From: an uncultured Pseudomonadales bacterium
Lineage (GTDB): Bacteria > Pseudomonadota > Gammaproteobacteria > Pseudomonadales > Azotimanducaceae
NCBI GenBank assembly: GCA_958296405.1
Contig: OY282519.1
Location: 1,968,132 to 2,032,131, forward strand
Length of the DNA: 64,000 nucleotides
Direction: 5' to 3'
The translations under genes were made by a program, and so were the position numbers. Within the stretch, counting starts at the first letter, position 1; the number at the start of each line of letters is the position of its first letter. Positions 60,444-64,000 of the stretch are shown here, one piece after another. The notes below the pieces were generated by a model. It searched no databases, was not told where the DNA came from, and saw only the letters and a program-made list of their open reading frames with translations.

Positions 60444-61103
60444 ATGGCACAGCCGAGATCCTTCGCCGTCTCCGGGCGGCCCGCCGTCGAAGTCAACCAA
60501 GTTCTGCGCAACACCTACATGTTGCTGTCGCTCACACTGGCGTTCGCGTGCCTCACCGGCGTCATGGCCGTCGCCATGAACCTGCCACCGTTCAACTTCA
60601 TCGTGTATCTGGTCGGCTTCTTCGGCCTGTCGTATGCGGTGAACAAGACCGCGGACAGCGGCTGGGGGCTGTTTTGGACCTTCGCTTTCACCGGCTTCAT
60701 CGGCGTCGCCGCCGGCCCCATCGTCGGTTACTTCGCTGCGGTGAACCCCGGCATCGTCGCGCAGGCGTTTGGCGTCACCGCGGCGGCGTTCGTGGGCCTG
60801 TCCATCTACACCATCGTCACGCGGCGAGATTTCAGCTTTCTGCGCTCGTTCTTGGTGATGGGCTTCTGGATCATCCTCGGCATCATCGTCTGCTCGTTTT
60901 TCTTCGACCTGTCGCCGTTCGCCGCCGCCATCTCGGCCGCCATGGTGCTCATCGCCGGGGCGCTGATGCTCTATCAGACGAGCGCCCTCGTGCTCGGCGG
61001 GGAGACCAACTACATCATCGCCACGAACAACCTGTTCGTCTCCATCTACCTGATGTTCATGAACCTGTTGGCCCTGTTCGGCATCATGGGCGGGGACGAC
61101 TGA
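60444..61103 (+). CDS. Bax inhibitor-1/YccA family membrane protein
   Basis: 219 residues from ATG 60444, which follows TGAGGAG. Seven membrane segments are visible, starting LRNTYMLLSLTLAFACLTGVM and including YLVGFFGLSYAVNKT and FTGFIGVAAGPIVGYFA. The C-terminal helix YIIATNNLFVSIYLMFMNLLALFG followed by MGGDD carries the YxxAxxxLYxDIxNLFxxLL-like UPF0005 signature. In E. coli YccA protects SecY from FtsH; BI-1 relatives also conduct calcium. Confidence 0.88.
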   Translation: MAQPRSFAVSGRPAVEVNQVLRNTYMLLSLTLAFACLTGVMAVAMNLPPFNFIVYLVGFFGLSYAVNKTADSGWGLFWTFAFTGFIGVAAGPIVGYFAAVNPGIVAQAFGVTAAAFVGLSIYTIVTRRDFSFLRSFLVMGFWIILGIIVCSFFFDLSPFAAAISAAMVLIAGALMLYQTSALVLGGETNYIIATNNLFVSIYLMFMNLLALFGIMGGDD

Positions 61104-61117
61104 GCGGGGGCTCGCCG

Positions 61118-61145
61118 CGGCGCCCGCGCAGTGCGCGCGGCGCCG
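61118..61145. terminator. Strong hairpin between converging genes
   Basis: A 12-bp GC stem with one bulged C and an AGT loop (CGGCGCC+CGCGC / GCGCG+GGCGCCG), between the convergent BI-1 family gene (ends 61103) and cbbO (ends 61168). No T-run. Confidence 0.45.
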
Positions 61146-61167
61146 ACCGGCTGCGGCCAGGGCGCCG

Positions 61168-63036
61168 CTAAACCTGCGTCAACTGCCGGTATGCCTTTTG
61201 CAGGGCTGCCGGCAGCGCCTCCGTTTCTTCGATGACCATGTAGCGCGTCTCGGCGCACATGCGGCGCAGGTAGTCGTGGCCGGAGCGGTCAACCGTCACG
61301 CAGAACACGTTGATGCCGTCGCCCTCGGCCTCCGCAATGGCCTTGGCGGTGTCGCGCAGGCCGTATTCGTGGTCGCCCCGCTTGGGGCCATAGTCGCAGT
61401 CTTGCGGGAAGCCGTCGCTCACGATCATCAGCACCTTCAGCGCGGCGCCGTGGCGGCGGAGCTTGGCGGTGGCGTGGCGGATGGCGGGCCCCATGCGGGT
61501 GCTGCGCTTCGGCTTCATCGCAGCGATGGCGTCGAGGGTGCGCCGGTTGAGTGGCTGCTCGAACTCCTTGGCGACGTAAAACTCCACGCAGTCATGCCCA
61601 TATCCCGAAAAGCCATACACGGCGTATGGGTCGCCCAGCCCTTCTAGGGCCGTGGCCATGAGCGCCGCCGCCTCCTTTTCGATGTCGATGATGCGCCGCT
61701 TGTCGGGCGTCGGCGGGGGCGGATTATCCAGCGCGGCGTAGGGGTCGTCATCATCGTCGAAGAACGGGTCGCGTAAGTTGGCGCCGGTGGCGTTTGCGCC
61801 GCTGCTTGGATCAGGCTTTGGCTCGTCGAGCACCGGATCGTCCGTCGAGGCGGAGAGATCCACCAGAAACGCCGCGCCCACGTCGCGTCGCAAACGATCC
61901 CGGCGGCTGTAGACGCGGTCATCCGCGGCCACGCCGGCGCGCAAACTGGAGCGGGCATCCACCAAGGTGGCAAGGTCGAGTTCGTCCCCATCCGCCACCT
62001 TGCCGATGCGCTGATAGCCGCTCGGCCGGATCTGCTCAAAGCGGCGGCGCACGGTCCTGGCATACGGGCGCACGGCATCGAGCAGCTTTTGGCTGTCCTC
62101 GACGTCGGTTGTCGTCAACACCTCCTCGAACAGCCGGCAAAAGCCGCGCTTGTAGGCGCGCTGGTGATAGTCCCACTCGTCGTAGTGGAAACTGCGGGCG
62201 CCTTCGTGGGCATCGCCAAGGCGGTGGCGCAGCGCGGAGCGTTCCATGTCGAGGCGCCGCTGCAGCTGGTCGCGTTGGGCGATGAGGTCTTTGCCGACAT
62301 CGCGCAGGTCGCCGTCGCCTTCGCCTTCGCCAACTTGGGTGTCCTCGTCCGCCTCCAACATCCCCAGCATGGCGAGCTGGGCTTGGGCGGCATCGAGTTC
62401 CTCGCGCCAGTCCTCAAGCCGTGCCTCGCGCTGCAGCCACTCCAATTGTCCGGGGAACTCAGGGCCCGTCCCGGTGGGCGCCGGCGCCAACGCCTGGTAG
62501 CAAGCGAGCGCCTCGCGCGCGGTGTCATAGACGGTGGCGGTGGGGGATTGCAGGCGCTGCATCGCTGGGCGCAGCGCGGCCGGCGGCGGCTCGACCAAGG
62601 GACGCAAGGCGGCGTGGTACTTCGCCGCGCCCGGGTACGCCGCCAGCGTTCGGGCTTCCACCCGCGCGCGCTCAAGGGCGTGGAACAGCAGGCGCGCCAC
62701 CGCTGGCGCCTCGAAGTGGCCGAAAAACAACGTCAGGTCAGACTCGCGGCTCTGCGTCGGCAACGGGCGCTCTGCCAACTCTGGTATGCGCTCCCGCGCT
62801 TGGTGGACACTGAAGTCGAAGGTGCCAAACGCCTCGAAGCCAAGCTGCACCAAGGTGCGCAGGCGATAGGTCGCGGCGTTCCAAGCGTCGTCGGCAAACA
62901 GTTCGATGCTGGCCGGGAGATACAGGTGGCTTAGGTCCGCAGCGTCTTCCTCTCCGGCGCGCAGGTGCCGGTAGCGGCCGCCGATGCCCTGCGCGAAGAG
63001 CGCGAGCGTCGGCTCGACGTCGATGAGGTCTGCCAA
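61168..63036 (-). CDS. cbbO: CbbO/NorD-type von Willebrand A protein
   Basis: 622 residues. The N-terminal ~400 residues are helical. The C-terminal ~200 residues form a vWA domain with a MIDAS-like AAFLVDLSAST, then YGFSGYGHDCVEFYVAKEFEQP, RMGPAIRHATAKLRRH, VLMIVSDGFPQD and a final INVFCVTVDRSGHDYLRRMC. CbbO pairs with the AAA ATPase CbbQ to remodel Rubisco; the related NorD/NorQ pair matures nitric oxide reductase. The partner cbbQ lies 12 bp upstream. The Rubisco genes are not in the window, so the exact client is uncertain. Confidence 0.8.
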   Translation of the reverse strand: MADLIDVEPTLALFAQGIGGRYRHLRAGEEDAADLSHLYLPASIELFADDAWNAATYRLRTLVQLGFEAFGTFDFSVHQARERIPELAERPLPTQSRESDLTLFFGHFEAPAVARLLFHALERARVEARTLAAYPGAAKYHAALRPLVEPPPAALRPAMQRLQSPTATVYDTAREALACYQALAPAPTGTGPEFPGQLEWLQREARLEDWREELDAAQAQLAMLGMLEADEDTQVGEGEGDGDLRDVGKDLIAQRDQLQRRLDMERSALRHRLGDAHEGARSFHYDEWDYHQRAYKRGFCRLFEEVLTTTDVEDSQKLLDAVRPYARTVRRRFEQIRPSGYQRIGKVADGDELDLATLVDARSSLRAGVAADDRVYSRRDRLRRDVGAAFLVDLSASTDDPVLDEPKPDPSSGANATGANLRDPFFDDDDDPYAALDNPPPPTPDKRRIIDIEKEAAALMATALEGLGDPYAVYGFSGYGHDCVEFYVAKEFEQPLNRRTLDAIAAMKPKRSTRMGPAIRHATAKLRRHGAALKVLMIVSDGFPQDCDYGPKRGDHEYGLRDTAKAIAEAEGDGINVFCVTVDRSGHDYLRRMCAETRYMVIEETEALPAALQKAYRQLTQV

Positions 63037-63048
63037 GCGTGGGCCGCC

Positions 63049-63855
63049 TTAGGGCCAGACGACGTCCGCGATGTCGGCCACCGCCTGCTGCACGGTGGCG
63101 TCGTCGGACACGGCTTGGACGATGGCGAGGTCGCAGGCGCGGCGTGGCGCGATGCCGCGCTTCATCAGTTCACCCGCGTAGATGAGCAGGCGCGTGCTCA
63201 CCCCTTCCTCAAAGCCGTGCTCGCGCAGGTTGCGTATCTTGACGCCCAACAGCGCCAAGCGTTGCGCGACCTCCGCGCCGACGCCGGATTCGTGGGCGAC
63301 GATCTCGGCTTCCCGCTCCGCGTCTGGGTAATCGAAGGACAGGCTCACGAAGCGTTGTCGAGTGCTGGTCTTCAAGTCCTTCAGCACGCTCTGATAGCCG
63401 GGGTTGTAGGAGATGACGAGCAGGAAGTCTGGGTGGGCGTCGAGCAGTTCGCCGGTTTTGTCGATGGGCAGGATGCGCCGGTGGTCGGTGAGGGAATGCA
63501 CCAGCACGGTGGTGTCGTTGCGCGCCTCGACGATTTCGTCCAGATAGCAGATGGCGCCGGCCCGCACCGCCTGCGTGAGCGGCCCGTCCTGCCACACGGT
63601 GGCATCGCCGCGCAGCAAGTAGCGCCCCACCAAGTCTGTGGCGGTGAGGTCTTCGTGGCAGGAAACGGTGATGAGCGGATGCTTGAGGCGTGTCGGCGCC
63701 TCCACGGCCTCGAAGAGCCGCCACGCCATGTGCTCGATGAAGCGCGTCTTGCCGCACCCCGTCGGCCCCTTCAGCAACACCGGCAGGCGGCTCTGGTAGG
63801 CGGCCTCGAACACCGCCACCTCGTCGGCGAGCGGCAGGTAGTAGGGTGCGCTCAC
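63049..63855 (-). CDS. cbbQ: CbbQ/NirQ/NorQ AAA ATPase
   Basis: 268-residue MoxR-class AAA+ ATPase. Walker A is GPTGCGKT (residues 30-37). The sequence then runs [20 protein letters not shown], the Walker B region [33 protein letters not shown], and [31 protein letters not shown], all characteristic of CbbQ/NorQ. The GTG at 63855 overlaps the upstream gene stop (GTGA). With CbbO it forms a chaperone for a metalloenzyme or Rubisco. Confidence 0.88.
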   Translation of the reverse strand: MSAPYYLPLADEVAVFEAAYQSRLPVLLKGPTGCGKTRFIEHMAWRLFEAVEAPTRLKHPLITVSCHEDLTATDLVGRYLLRGDATVWQDGPLTQAVRAGAICYLDEIVEARNDTTVLVHSLTDHRRILPIDKTGELLDAHPDFLLVISYNPGYQSVLKDLKTSTRQRFVSLSFDYPDAEREAEIVAHESGVGAEVAQRLALLGVKIRNLREHGFEEGVSTRLLIYAGELMKRGIAPRRACDLAIVQAVSDDATVQQAVADIADVVWP

Positions 63856-64000
63856 TGCGGATAGAACGCGTCGCGCCCCTCCCGGTACTTGAAGAATGTC
63901 TGCGCCGGATTGCGGTTCACCAGATGGCGCTTGAACATCGGATGGCGCAGGCTCCGCACCTCGTGCTCCAACTCCGCCAAGGGTGCGCCGGTGTCGACAT
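63852..64000 (-). CDS. Partial gene upstream of cbbQ, C-terminus only
   Basis: The last ~49 codons of a leftward gene that enters from beyond the window. The visible end includes [20 protein letters not shown] and closes [19 protein letters not shown] before TGA at 63854-63852. I do not recognise it; it does not look like the end of a Rubisco large or small subunit. It is translationally coupled to cbbQ by a GTGA overlap. Confidence 0.55.
   Translation of the reverse strand, partial: VDTGAPLAELEHEVRSLRHPMFKRHLVNRNPAQTFFKYREGRDAFYPQ

Overview
The window is GC-rich, densely coded bacterial chromosome, probably from an uncultured gammaproteobacterium. Supporting signs are a DUF3014 envelope protein, an E. 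coli-type bacterioferritin with a separate Bfd ferredoxin, type I isopentenyl-diphosphate isomerase, CbbQ/CbbO Rubisco-activase-like genes and a decayed fragment resembling the Sox cytochrome SoxA. The last two hint at a sulfur-oxidising or autotrophic lineage. The assignment is inference; there is no rRNA or other phylogenetic marker here.

Core-like regions. 1-16.4 kb: start of an amidohydrolase, a membrane protein, an ammonium transporter, a heterodimeric ABC exporter translated just downstream of asparaginyl-tRNA synthetase, a DUF3014 protein, a FemAB/GNAT-like acyltransferase, a large GT-C-like membrane glycosyltransferase, and a MacAB-like efflux operon (adaptor, ATPase, two permeases). 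16.5-22.5 kb: a leftward operon encoding an RraA-like protein, a thioredoxin-fusion protein and a UGSC selenoprotein whose in-frame UGA is followed by a SECIS-like hairpin; then isovaleryl-CoA dehydrogenase and a DmdC-like acyl-CoA dehydrogenase. 39-52 kb: tRNA-Arg, an arsenosugar-type glycosyltransferase fusion, an AddA/RecB-like helicase-nuclease, malonyl-CoA synthetase, a beta-lactamase-fold hydrolase, a luciferase-like oxidoreductase, Idi, an alpha/beta hydrolase, an ECF sigma/anti-sigma/coiled-coil protein operon and Bfd. 58.5-64 kb: Bfr, DyP peroxidase, tRNA-Met, a Bax-inhibitor-1 family protein and cbbO/cbbQ.

Accessory regions. (i) 22.8-29.8 kb is an island in the 3' end of tRNA-Asp, bounded by a 20-bp direct repeat. 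It carries a giant Avs-like STAND NTPase with an N-terminal Cap4/DUF4297-like nuclease domain, apparently frameshifted at a G8 run near its end, and an IstB remnant. (ii) Just right of it a glycosyltransferase gene is split by an intact IS630-family element; removing the element with one TA copy restores one open frame. (iii) 34.1-39 kb holds an outer-membrane beta-barrel gene, a transposase remnant and a coupled P-loop ATPase + repeat-protein pair whose second gene contains ten near-identical 123-bp repeats. (iv) 52.1-58.4 kb, between bfd and bfr, holds integrase and transposase remnants and a tightly coupled three-gene operon: small protein, PIN-domain protein, AAA ATPase.

The best candidates for undescribed systems are the PIN/AAA operon (54.1-57.7 kb) and the ATPase/repeat-protein pair (35.5-39.0 kb). 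The selenoprotein operon and the tRNA-borne Avs-like island are the other strong points of interest.
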